From positions 1 to 25,287 of the forward strand of contig CAZKTE010000022.1 of the NCBI GenBank assembly GCA_964555625.1: a DNA stretch of 25,287 bases. The letters are read 5' to 3'. Every line of letters begins with the position of its first letter. Position 1 is the stretch's first letter. A program made the position numbers and the translations under genes. Source of the DNA: CAZJKE01 sp964555625. Lineage in GTDB: Bacteria; Planctomycetota; Phycisphaerae; Phycisphaerales; SM1A02. Shown here one piece after another: positions 15,224 through 22,361 of this stretch. The notes beneath the pieces were generated by a model. It worked only from the letters and a program-made list of their open reading frames with translations. It made no database searches and was not told the origin of the DNA.

Positions 15224-15229
15224 TATCCT
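15224..15229 (+). promoter_or_regulatory. Candidate -10 box of the amidotransferase/ygfZ operon
   Basis: TATCCT ends 8 nt before the ATG at 15238, and there is no ribosome site between. If used, the message is leaderless or has a leader of one or two bases. No convincing -35 box stands 16-18 nt upstream. Confidence 0.3.
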
Positions 15230-15237
15230 TACCTGCC

Positions 15238-15873
15238 ATGGCCGCACCCATCATTGGCATCACGGCAGGTCGCGACGACGGACGCTATCGCATCGGCCAG
15301 GGATACGTGGCCTGCATTCAGCGCGCAGGTGGCCACCCTGTGGTCCTGCCGGCGTCGCCTGGCACGGAAGCTGCAGCGATCACGCTCTGCGACGCCATCG
15401 TCTTCAGCGGCGGAGACGACCCCGTGATGGAGCCCTGGGGCATGGCGACGCACCCTGCAGCTACGCCAGTTGACGGCGACCGACAGACATTCGAGACGAC
15501 GCTGCTGCAACTCGCCCTTGACGCCGATCGGCCGACTCTTGGCGTCTGCCTGGGCATGCAGTGGATGGGCCTGGCCGCCGGTGGAACCTTGGACCAGCAC
15601 CTTCCAGACACCCTTGAGACGGCAGCGGTGCATGCCGACGGGGATCACCCAGTGGAGGGCGTCCTAGGCCATGCCGTGGTGCACAGCAACCACCACCAGG
15701 CGCTTGCGGCGGCAGGGTCCCTGGAGGTCGTCGCGGTGGCCGAAGACGGCGTCATCGAGGCAGTCCGCGGTGCCGGACGCTGGTGGGTGGGCGTGCAGTG
15801 GCATCCTGAACGCACCGGAGGTGGCCCCCTAGGGCAGGGCCTCTTTGATGACCTCGTGGCGGCGGCGCGGTGA
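15238..15873 (+). CDS. Class I glutamine amidotransferase-like protein, peptidase C26 (gamma-glutamyl hydrolase/PuuD-like)
   Basis: This 211-residue protein has the triad Cys104 (LGVCLGMQW), His189 and Glu191 (VQWHPER). FSGGDDP near residue 57 and VVHSNHHQAL near 148 are the forms found in gamma-glutamyl-GABA hydrolase (PuuD) and related C26 peptidases. Likely reaction: cleavage of a gamma-glutamyl amide in the cytosol; the substrate is not evident. It is shorter than PuuD (about 254). ATG 15238 was chosen because the frame upstream runs through the rpsR leader and does not look like protein. The stop overlaps the next start (TGATG), so it is co-translated with the YgfZ-like gene. Confidence 0.85.
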   Translation: MAAPIIGITAGRDDGRYRIGQGYVACIQRAGGHPVVLPASPGTEAAAITLCDAIVFSGGDDPVMEPWGMATHPAATPVDGDRQTFETTLLQLALDADRPTLGVCLGMQWMGLAAGGTLDQHLPDTLETAAVHADGDHPVEGVLGHAVVHSNHHQALAAAGSLEVVAVAEDGVIEAVRGAGRWWVGVQWHPERTGGGPLGQGLFDDLVAAAR

Positions 15874-17024
15874 TGGACGAGGTGGCACTCAATTCACCGC
15901 TGCAGGAAGCGCTGCTCGAGTGGGCAGCGCAGTGGCGACCGCCTGCCCCCGAGGCGACCCGGCCGGGTGCAGCCGAGGGTCACCCGGGCCCGCTGGAGTT
16001 GGAGTCCGTGTCCTGGGGCGCAGGCGGCGCGACGATCGTCGCGACGCTAGGCAGCGTGGAACTTGAGTACGCGGCCATTCGAAAGGGGTGCGGCGTATTC
16101 GATGCCGCCAATCGAGGCACGATCGAGTTGCGCGGCGATGATCGCCTCGCGTTCCTCGAGGGCATGACGACGCAGAAGATCGCGGACATGGATCCACCGT
16201 CGTGCCGGTTGACCTTCCTGCTTGAGCGCACCGGACGCATCGTGGCGGAAGTGGGCGTGATCGCCCTTGCCGATCGACTGCTGCTGGACGTGGACATCAC
16301 CGTGACCGAGTCGGTGGCCGGGATGCTGCGGGGATACGTCATTGCAGACGACGTGGAGGTCGAGGACGTGACCGCGGATTGGCACAGATTGTGGATCGAC
16401 GGTCCAGGCTGCCAACAGGCGCTGGGCTACGACGTGCCGGGAGCCGGGACCGCAGTCGAGGGGGATCGAGGCATCGTGGTGCCCTCCGATCGCTGCGCGG
16501 AGGTGGGGTGCGACCTGTTCCTTGCACGCGACGATGCTATTGGTGGCTGGGAGCGACTCCTTGAGGGCGGCGGGCGGCCGATTGGCTGGTACGCGCTCAA
16601 CATGGCCAGAATCGAGGCGCGGGTGCCGATGTTCATGATCGACTACGACACCAGCAGCCTGCCCCACGAGACCGGGGTGATTGCCTCGCACGTGGCGTTT
16701 GACAAGGGCTGTTACGTCGGCCAGGAGGTAGTGGCCCGCATGGAGAGCCGCGGTCGCTGGGGGCGGAGCCTCGTGGCGTTGTCCCTGCTTGACGAGCGGC
16801 TTCCTGTGGCCGGTGCCCAGGTCTGGGCCACGAAGGGATCACCGATGGACGATCCGGCAGGAACCGTGACATCGAGCACGCCCAGTCCCATGGCCGGGGG
16901 GCGGGCGATCGCGCTGGCGATGGTGAAGCGCGACCTCGCCGAGGCGGGGGCGACCGTCTGGACGTGGGCAGACGGTGAGATGGTCGAGGCCACCGTTTCG
17001 TTGCTGGGAGTCGATGATGAATGA
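15873..17024 (+). CDS. YgfZ/GcvT-like folate-binding protein
   Basis: A 383-residue protein of the aminomethyltransferase/YgfZ fold. The YgfZ signature K-G-C-Y-x-G-Q-E is present at 278-285 (DKGCYVGQEVVARMESRG). Upstream, ALNMARIEARVPMFMIDYDTSSLPHE is the folate-domain stretch shared with GcvT. FLEGMTTQKI at 94-103 matches the YgfZ N-terminus. YgfZ proteins use tetrahydrofolate and help repair or assemble some iron-sulphur enzymes, including MiaB; a miaB lies 5.3 kb away in this window. Either GTG 15870 or ATG 15873 can start it. ATG gives the TGATG overlap with the previous gene. An N-terminal extension of about 40 residues is Pro/Ala-rich. No glycine-cleavage partners (gcvH, gcvP) are near, which favours YgfZ over GcvT. 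Confidence 0.88.
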   Translation: MDEVALNSPLQEALLEWAAQWRPPAPEATRPGAAEGHPGPLELESVSWGAGGATIVATLGSVELEYAAIRKGCGVFDAANRGTIELRGDDRLAFLEGMTTQKIADMDPPSCRLTFLLERTGRIVAEVGVIALADRLLLDVDITVTESVAGMLRGYVIADDVEVEDVTADWHRLWIDGPGCQQALGYDVPGAGTAVEGDRGIVVPSDRCAEVGCDLFLARDDAIGGWERLLEGGGRPIGWYALNMARIEARVPMFMIDYDTSSLPHETGVIASHVAFDKGCYVGQEVVARMESRGRWGRSLVALSLLDERLPVAGAQVWATKGSPMDDPAGTVTSSTPSPMAGGRAIALAMVKRDLAEAGATVWTWADGEMVEATVSLLGVDDE

Positions 17025-17148
17025 GGTCGCGACGATGCAGTGGTCGCTCTCGGGCGGCGAGATCCTACTGCTTGTCGCCGGGGCCGTCCTGACGCTGGGA
17101 GTCGTCGCATTTCTCGTCATTTCCTTGCGCAGTGGAGATGATCGGTGA
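17014..17148 (+). CDS. 44-residue single-span membrane protein
   Basis: Function not recognised. ATG 17014 (or ATG 17017) opens a frame overlapping the last codons of the ygfZ-like gene. It encodes a short polar N-terminus (MMNEVATMQWSLSGGE), one strongly hydrophobic helix of about 22 residues (ILLLVAGAVLTLGVVAFLVI), and a basic-acidic tail SLRSGDDR. Its stop overlaps the next start as TGATG, the same coupling used by the other genes of this operon. Both overlaps, plus a clean transmembrane helix exactly filling the space between two real genes, argue that it is translated. The tail suggests N-out/C-in, by the positive-inside rule, though the charge difference is small. It could be a small partner of a membrane complex; nothing more can be said. 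Confidence 0.65.
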   Translation: MMNEVATMQWSLSGGEILLLVAGAVLTLGVVAFLVISLRSGDDR

Positions 17149-18002
17149 TGACAGAGCGCATCGAGATCACCGAGGTCGGGCCGCGCGACGGGCTGCAGAA
17201 CGAGGACCAGATCGCCTCGACCGCGGCGAAGATCGCACTCGTCTCGGCGCTGGCCGACGCCGGTGCACCACGCATCGAGGTGAGCTCCTTCGTTCGGCCC
17301 GGGATCCTGCCGCAGCTGGCGGATGCGGAGGAAGTGTTCGCAGACATCGAGCGTCGGCCTGGAACGATCTACTCCGCGCTCGTACCCAACGCCCGCGGCT
17401 GGCAGCGCGCCGCGGCCTGCAGGGTCGACGAGATCGCGGTGATCACCGCGGCATCCGCCACCTTCAGCGAGCGCAACACGAACATCGACATCGACGGATC
17501 ACTTGCGCGCATCGCGGACGTACTGCTTGAGACGCGGGCCGCAGGCATTCGTGTCCGCGGCTACGTCAGTTGCGTGATCGCATGTCCGTACGAGGGACCC
17601 ACGGATCCGGCGGCGGTACGCGTGGTGGTTGATCGATTGGTGGATGCCGGCGTGGATGACATCGCGCTCGGCGAGACCCTCGGAGTGGCCGGTGGTGACG
17701 ACATCGAGCGCCTCTACGAAGGGCTTGCGGGCGTGCTGGCACCGGAGGACAGCGTGCTGCACCTGCACGACACGCGCGGGCAGGCGCTGGAGTGCGTCAA
17801 GCGAGGCGTTGGACTGGGCGTGCGACGTTTCGACGCGGCCTGCGGCGGCCTTGGCGGGTGTCCATTTGCACCTGGTGCCGCTGGAAACCTCGCGACCGAG
17901 GCCCTCGTGGAGTGGGCCGAGGGGCAAGGAATAAGCACGGGGATCGATGCCGCAGCCGTGACTGCGGCCGTCATGTCCGTCCGCACCTCCATGTGCAGTT
18001 GA
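17148..18002 (+). CDS. Hydroxymethylglutaryl-CoA lyase family protein
   Basis: A 284-residue TIM-barrel lyase. EVGPRDGLQNE at 9-19 carries the catalytic Arg13 and Asp14. HLHDTRG at 205-211 gives the metal-binding His205 and His207. GLGGCPFAPGAAGN at 234-247 is the HMG-CoA lyase signature, with active Cys238 and metal-binding Asn247. The reaction splits 3-hydroxy-3-methylglutaryl-CoA to acetoacetate and acetyl-CoA, the last step of leucine breakdown. A branched-chain-type oxoacid dehydrogenase in the opposite operon fits that use. No methylcrotonyl-CoA carboxylase is in the window. ATG 17148 overlaps the small membrane gene's stop; GTG 17145 is an alternative. It converges on the GGDEF gene with only 10 nt between stops. 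Confidence 0.94.
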   Translation: MTERIEITEVGPRDGLQNEDQIASTAAKIALVSALADAGAPRIEVSSFVRPGILPQLADAEEVFADIERRPGTIYSALVPNARGWQRAAACRVDEIAVITAASATFSERNTNIDIDGSLARIADVLLETRAAGIRVRGYVSCVIACPYEGPTDPAAVRVVVDRLVDAGVDDIALGETLGVAGGDDIERLYEGLAGVLAPEDSVLHLHDTRGQALECVKRGVGLGVRRFDAACGGLGGCPFAPGAAGNLATEALVEWAEGQGISTGIDAAAVTAAVMSVRTSMCS

Positions 18003-18012
18003 CTCGTGTAAG

Positions 18013-19266
18013 TCACTCGCTGGCGGGACCGAGCGTGACGCAGTTCTTGCCCTGCCGCTTGGACTGCAAGAGGCGATCATCGGCGACCTTCAGGAGCGAC
18101 TCGACATCGGTGGCGTCCCACGGGAATGTGGCAAGGCCGCCGGAGATTGAGAGCGAGCCAGGCGCATCGTCGCCGAGTTTCGGGAAGCGAGCCTTGGCTA
18201 CCTGGTCTCGGAATCGGCTCGCGATGACCTCTACCGTGGTCGGGTGATTCGATCCGGGCTCGCGCGGCGGTGATGGGTCAGTGAACAGGACGGCGAACTC
18301 GTCACCGCCGATGCGACAGACATGGTCGCCGTTTCGAATGGTCGCCCGAAGCAGCCTCACCACCTCGCGAATGATCTCGTCGCCTGCGTCATGGCCCCAC
18401 TGGTCGTTGTACTGCTTGAAGTCGTCGATGTCGAAGAGCATGACGGTCAGTGGACGACGGGACTTGCGTGCATCGTCGATTGCCCGGCCCAGGCACGTTC
18501 GCAGGAAGCGGCGATTCCACGCGCCGCTAAGTTCATCTCGGTAGGCCAACAACTTGAGCTGCCGCTGGCGGTGCGCCATTTCGAGCCAGCAGGCCGCCCA
18601 CCGCGCCCACCGCGCAACGTCATTCTCGGTCGATCCCACGGCCGCCAACAGTCCATGTTCCTGTCGGCCATACCGCAACGGCGCCAGCACTGCGCCTTCA
18701 GGCGCGTCGCTCTGGTCATCCACGATCGAGCACGAAGTCCACTTCGCCTGCGCGCAGAGCAGATCCAGCAGCATCGGGCGAAAGCGAGTTGGATCATGCA
18801 TGAGCGCACGCACCAGGTCGACGTCTCCAAGCGGCAGCGACACGTCCCTTGCCTCTGCGCGATCGCTGATGCCCAGCACCGCATCGAGATCGATCTCTGG
18901 ATCCACAGGCGGCCCCGTCGACTCGCCGTGAGCCGCTCGGATCGTCGCGAGCACACGGTCGGCCGTCGCATTCGCCGGGACGACCGCGTCTGCGCCGCAC
19001 GCCTGTCCGCCGTCACCGGCGACTATGACGGCAGTCGTCGGGTCAACCCTGCGCACGGCGTCGATGGTCGCTGCCGGATCGGCGCCAAGCAGATCGACGG
19101 CCAGCACGACCGAGTCGATGGGTGCACCGGTGCTGCTGCAGGCAATCTCACCGATGGCATCGCACGCAGTGGCGACCTGCCTGATGGGCAGATCCAGTGC
19201 GTCGACCAGTTCCTTGTCGAAGCAGCCGGCAAGTACCAGTGCGGCACGTGTCGAGCGAGGCGTCAC
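18013..19266 (-). CDS. Diguanylate cyclase: REC-like, GAF-like and GGDEF domains
   Basis: This 417-residue protein makes cyclic di-GMP. The C-terminal domain has LAYRDELSGAWNRRF, LFDIDDFKQYND and an intact GGDEF at 320-324 (CRIGGDEFAVLF). The feedback I-site RxxD is present as RNGD at 311-314, five residues before GGDEF. The first ~115 residues look like a receiver fold (VVLAVDLLGADP, AVIVAGDGG) but lack the acidic pair of true receivers. Residues about 150-235 resemble a GAF domain (LAPLRYGRQEHGLLAAV), a likely signal input. No membrane span is seen. The start is GTG 19266, overlapping the stop of the upstream small gene (GTGA), so the two are coupled. No EAL or PilZ gene is nearby. Confidence 0.92.
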   Translation of the reverse strand: MTPRSTRAALVLAGCFDKELVDALDLPIRQVATACDAIGEIACSSTGAPIDSVVLAVDLLGADPAATIDAVRRVDPTTAVIVAGDGGQACGADAVVPANATADRVLATIRAAHGESTGPPVDPEIDLDAVLGISDRAEARDVSLPLGDVDLVRALMHDPTRFRPMLLDLLCAQAKWTSCSIVDDQSDAPEGAVLAPLRYGRQEHGLLAAVGSTENDVARWARWAACWLEMAHRQRQLKLLAYRDELSGAWNRRFLRTCLGRAIDDARKSRRPLTVMLFDIDDFKQYNDQWGHDAGDEIIREVVRLLRATIRNGDHVCRIGGDEFAVLFTDPSPPREPGSNHPTTVEVIASRFRDQVAKARFPKLGDDAPGSLSISGGLATFPWDATDVESLLKVADDRLLQSKRQGKNCVTLGPASE

Positions 19267-19703
19267 GACGACGGCTCCTCGTCGCCGTCGAGCAGCATGC
19301 TCAGTTCGTCGGAATCCACGGTCTCGGTGTGCAGTCCAGGGGGCGTCGGGATGGTGTCGATGACGCCGGAGGGGTTATCGAGGGATCGCAGGCGTCCTGC
19401 AACCAGTTCGCAGACCCGCACCTCGGGAAGGTAGGTCTGCACGGCCGAGAGCAGTCCGTCCGCGCCGGGCATCTCCTGTGCGCCCAGCAGCACGAGGATG
19501 GGTCCATCGCGATCCTGGCACCAGGAGGTTTGGCCGCGGGCTGCGCTCAGGGCGAGGCAGAGTTCAGCCATTGCCAATTCGGGCGTGTGCTCGATGCGCG
19601 CAGTCCAGCCATGGCGAGCGACGACTCGATCGGCGGCTTCGGCGCGATCCCGGGGCGCAAGCACGACGTGCCGCTGCGCAATCTGGTCGGTGGGCTGATC
19701 CAT
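19263..19703 (-). CDS. Hypothetical protein co-expressed with the diguanylate cyclase
   Basis: Function not recognised. This 146-residue cytosolic protein starts at ATG 19703. It alternates beta-like and helical stretches: RHVVLAPRD, GPILVLLGAQEMPGADGLLSAV, EVRVCELVAG. That could be a receiver-like or Rossmann-like fold without phospho-acceptor motifs, similar in feel to the N-terminus of the next protein. The tail is acidic (SMLLDGDEEPSS). Its stop overlaps the cyclase GTG start, so it probably acts with the cyclase, perhaps as a partner or sensor. The frame stays open upstream into murG, but that part is antisense-like and was left out. Confidence 0.6.
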   Translation of the reverse strand: MDQPTDQIAQRHVVLAPRDRAEAADRVVARHGWTARIEHTPELAMAELCLALSAARGQTSWCQDRDGPILVLLGAQEMPGADGLLSAVQTYLPEVRVCELVAGRLRSLDNPSGVIDTIPTPPGLHTETVDSDELSMLLDGDEEPSS

Positions 19704-19715
19704 GGCGTGTCCAGA

Positions 19716-19731
19716 TGACCCTGCAGGGTCA
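19716..19731. promoter_or_regulatory. Perfect 16-bp palindrome ahead of the cyclase operon
   Basis: TGACCCTGCAGGGTCA is fully self-complementary. It lies 12 nt upstream of the ATG at 19703 in the 67-nt gap after murG. A dimeric repressor site or a short hairpin near the ribosome site are both possible. No U-run follows it on either strand, so it is not a standard terminator. Confidence 0.4.
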
Positions 19732-19770
19732 AGCCTACAATCCACGCGGCACACGGCCACGAAAAAGCCC

Positions 19771-20886
19771 TCACGCCGGCGGCGACGTCGATTCTCGGAG
19801 CAGTTCGTGCAGGTGCTCGGTAACGTCCACTGTGCCGTTGTCCGGTCGCTGGTCCCCCAGCGCGGTGCGCATGTCCGCCACTCGTGCCTTGTCGCCAAGC
19901 AGCGAAAGAAGCGTTCTGCCGGCATCAGCGACATTGGCGGCGAGGTCAATGTGGTCCGTGGCGATGACGGCGCCACCACGCTGCGCGAGCGGGGCGGCGT
20001 TTCTTCGCTGGTGGTCATCGGCGTGGTATGGATAGGGCAGCACCAGGCAGGGGACGGCATTGACGGCGACTTCCGCGACGGTGTTTGCGCCGCCGCGGGT
20101 CACCGCCAATGTTGCTGCGCCCCAGGCGCTGCCCATGTCGTCGAGGAATTCCTCGACCACGCACGGAATCGACACCGCGTCCCAGGCCACCTGCGCGCCT
20201 CTCGCAAGCCCCGGTCCAGCTAGGTGCAGAACCTGCCAGCCATCGAAGGCGTCTGCTCGCGTGGCGGCCAGTTCTGTGACCAGCGCGTTGAGTGTCGTGG
20301 CGCCCTGGGAGGCGCCGGTGACCAACAGTGTGGAGCGGTCGACATCGAGTCCGAGCCGTTTGCGGCAGGTCGCAGGGTCGTCTGCGGCGATGGCAGCAGC
20401 TCGCAGCGGTGGGGCGATGCGTCTCGCGCCACGCAGGTCGCAATCGATGCTTGAGAGCACACGATCGGCCCATCGAACGGCCAGCCGATTGGCACGGCCC
20501 GGCGGATCGTCGAGATTCAGCAGCATCGTCGGCCGTCCTGCTCGGCGCGCAGCAAGCAGGGCGGGCGCCGCGACGAATCCACCAGTGGCGATGACGGCGT
20601 CCACGCTGTGTGTTCGGATGAGCGCCGTCGTTGCCCGGGCACCGCGGGCGAACCCGACGGCGAATCGCGCCAATGCAAGCGGAGATGCACCAAGTGGCCG
20701 GGCAGGCAGTGGGTGCATGGCGAGGCCGGTCCCCTCGAGCATCCGCTGATCAATGGACCGCTGTGAACACCCCACGATGATCGAGGCGCCGCTGTCGGCC
20801 AGTTCCTCGGCAATTGCGATCGCTGGTGCCACGTGGCCGCCGCTGCCGCCGCCTGCGATGAGGACACGGGCGGTGAATTCAGGCAT
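19771..20886 (-). CDS. murG: MurG, lipid II-forming N-acetylglucosaminyltransferase (divergent)
   Basis: This 371-residue GT28 enzyme adds GlcNAc to lipid I at the inner membrane face, the last cytosolic step to lipid II. Visible motifs are the N-terminal GGGSGGHVAPAIAIAEEL at 12-29, VTGASQGATTLN in the second domain, and the RGGANTVAEVAVNAVPCLVLPYP sugar-nucleotide segment with its conserved Glu. Two usual motifs are changed: the LHEQN-xxxG-xxN loop reads LLNLDDPPGRANRLAV, and GNPVR reads APPLR. The fold signatures remain, so the enzyme is probably active but belongs to a divergent branch. Its ATG lies inside the end of ftsW (8-nt overlap), the classical ftsW-murG order of the division and cell-wall cluster. 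Confidence 0.93.
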   Translation of the reverse strand: MPEFTARVLIAGGGSGGHVAPAIAIAEELADSGASIIVGCSQRSIDQRMLEGTGLAMHPLPARPLGASPLALARFAVGFARGARATTALIRTHSVDAVIATGGFVAAPALLAARRAGRPTMLLNLDDPPGRANRLAVRWADRVLSSIDCDLRGARRIAPPLRAAAIAADDPATCRKRLGLDVDRSTLLVTGASQGATTLNALVTELAATRADAFDGWQVLHLAGPGLARGAQVAWDAVSIPCVVEEFLDDMGSAWGAATLAVTRGGANTVAEVAVNAVPCLVLPYPYHADDHQRRNAAPLAQRGGAVIATDHIDLAANVADAGRTLLSLLGDKARVADMRTALGDQRPDNGTVDVTEHLHELLRESTSPPA

Positions 20887-22012
20887 GGCAGGGCGTCGGT
20901 TCGCACTGGGCCACGGTGGTGGCCCGATCGACTGCGGCGACGAGCCCGAGGCAGAAACCCGTGAGAATCCACCCGGTGCCGCCGCTGCTGAGCAGCGGCA
21001 GGGCGATGCCCTTGGTCGGGGCGAGCCCGGTGACTACCAACACATTGATCGATGCCTGCATGCCGATGGTCGCCATGATGCCAAGCACCAGGAGCTTTGA
21101 GAACGAGTCCACGGCGCGTCGCATGATGGAGAAACCAAGAAAGAGGAGTCCAAGGTAGAGGCAGGCCACAAGCACAGCCCCACCCATGCCCAGTTCCTCG
21201 CACACGATCGCGAAGATGAAGTCCGTCGTATCCTCGGGGAGGTATCCGAACTTCTGCACGCTGTTTCCGAGCCCGAGCCCGGAGAGGCCGCCGCCGGAGA
21301 CCGCCGACATGGACTGCACGACGTGGTATCCGGTTCCCTGCGGATCCGACCAGGGGTCCAGGAATGCGCGCAGTCGATCGAGCCGGTATGAACTTGCCAT
21401 GACTGCCGCAACGAGCGCAGCACATGCAGGGGGAACCAGTGTGAGCACGTGCCATGTGCGGGCACCGGCCGCCCAGGTCATGATCATGGCGACACCGCCG
21501 ATGAGCATCGCGGTGCCAAGATCCTCGGTGATCACCGCTGCGCACACGACCGTAATGACGAGGACGATTGGAAGGAATCCGCGCAGCCATCGGCGTAGGT
21601 CCAGATTGCTACTGGAGAACCACGCCGCGAGCACGAGCACCAATGACCACTTCGCGACTTCGCTGGGCTGAAAGCCAACCCCGGCAATGTCGATCCATCG
21701 ATGTGCGCCATTGACCTCCCGGCCGACGCCGGGCACATGCACCGCACACAACAGCACGATCGATAGCGGCAACAACCACGCGACAGCAGGCAGCCCAAGT
21801 ACCCTTCGTCGCAGCCAGGTCACGGGGATGCATGCCCCGAGGCCGGCGGCACACAGGGCTGCGCCGGCGAGCGCAGCGGGGCGGCTGCGGAGCATGTCAA
21901 GGGTGGTTGCGGGATCCTCGCTGGCCACCTGCAGGCCCGCGGAATTGACCATGACCACTGCCATCACCAACAACACGGACGCGATCAACAAGATGCCGTG
22001 ACCAGCGCGCAC
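20879..22012 (-). CDS. ftsW: FtsW, septal peptidoglycan glycosyltransferase (SEDS family)
   Basis: A multi-span SEDS protein of about 377 residues with nine to ten hydrophobic helices. Characteristic strings are GFQPSEVAKWSLVLVLAAW, EDLGTAMLIGG, the extracellular loop LRAFLDPWSDPQGTGYHVVQS, GLGNSVQKFGYLPEDTTDFIFAIVCEELG, and PLLSSGGTGW. The YHVVQS/NSVQK loop marks FtsW rather than RodA. It polymerises lipid II with a partner PBP. No ATG fits. GTG 22012 leaves only three residues before the first helix region; TTG 22036 gives a longer basic N-terminus and is a fair alternative. Planctomycetes generally lack FtsZ yet keep ftsW and murG, so the division role may differ (established knowledge, applied by inference). 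Confidence 0.92.
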   Translation of the reverse strand: MRAGHGILLIASVLLVMAVVMVNSAGLQVASEDPATTLDMLRSRPAALAGAALCAAGLGACIPVTWLRRRVLGLPAVAWLLPLSIVLLCAVHVPGVGREVNGAHRWIDIAGVGFQPSEVAKWSLVLVLAAWFSSSNLDLRRWLRGFLPIVLVITVVCAAVITEDLGTAMLIGGVAMIMTWAAGARTWHVLTLVPPACAALVAAVMASSYRLDRLRAFLDPWSDPQGTGYHVVQSMSAVSGGGLSGLGLGNSVQKFGYLPEDTTDFIFAIVCEELGMGGAVLVACLYLGLLFLGFSIMRRAVDSFSKLLVLGIMATIGMQASINVLVVTGLAPTKGIALPLLSSGGTGWILTGFCLGLVAAVDRATTVAQCEPTPCHA

Positions 22013-22071
22013 TCCGCCGTGATATCGACGCCCCAAGGTCCTGCTGCCCAGATTCGACTGCCCAAGGGGAT

Positions 22072-22230
22072 TCAGGGCTCGTCGGAGACGATGGCCGCTG
22101 TGGCCACGGGCGGATCGGCAGCGAGTACCGGAGCAAGCTGGGCGCAACGGGTCGTGCGCACGCAGCCGACGAGGGTAACTGCCGAGAGGATCGCCACGGC
22201 GATCAGGCCGCGAAGGAGCAGATGCTGCAT
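22072..22230 (-). CDS. Small predicted lipoprotein upstream of ftsW
   Basis: Function not recognised. A 52-codon frame from ATG 22230 gives MQHLLLR, a hydrophobic run (GLIAVAILSAVTL) and a perfect lipobox LVGC with Cys23. A short tail of about 29 residues follows, Ala/Pro-rich, with one more Cys. An in-frame ATG at 22248 would add a His-rich MHTHGH. The ribosome site is weak in both cases. The stop lies 35 nt before the ftsW GTG, same strand, so it is likely co-transcribed with ftsW-murG. The exact lipobox at the right distance is the main support; being so short, it could still be chance. Confidence 0.5.
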   Translation of the reverse strand: MQHLLLRGLIAVAILSAVTLVGCVRTTRCAQLAPVLAADPPVATAAIVSDEP

Positions 22231-22344
22231 GTGTCCGTGGGTGTGCATGTGGAAGGGGGTCTGTTCGAGTCTCGCCTCTTCGATGTTCGGTCCAAGGCAT
22301 CAATCTGCTCCATGGGAGGCATTCCTGCAGCGCCCGAGGGGGTG

Positions 22345-22350
22345 TACGAT
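22345..22350 (+). promoter_or_regulatory. miaB: Candidate -10 box of miaB
   Basis: TACGAT ends 11 nt before the miaB ATG at 22362. The bases between hold no ribosome site, so the transcript would have a leader of only a few bases. The context GGGGGTGTACG resembles the arm at 13434-13448 (GGGGGGCAGTGTACG). A matching -35 box is not obvious. Confidence 0.3.
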
Positions 22351-22361
22351 GGCCGGTCGCA

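Noticed and set aside
22203..22313. 36-codon minus-strand frame (MEQIDALDRTSK...) before the small lipoprotein
   Set aside because: No ribosome site, pyrimidine-rich upstream, and it overlaps the lipoprotein frame, which has a better signature.
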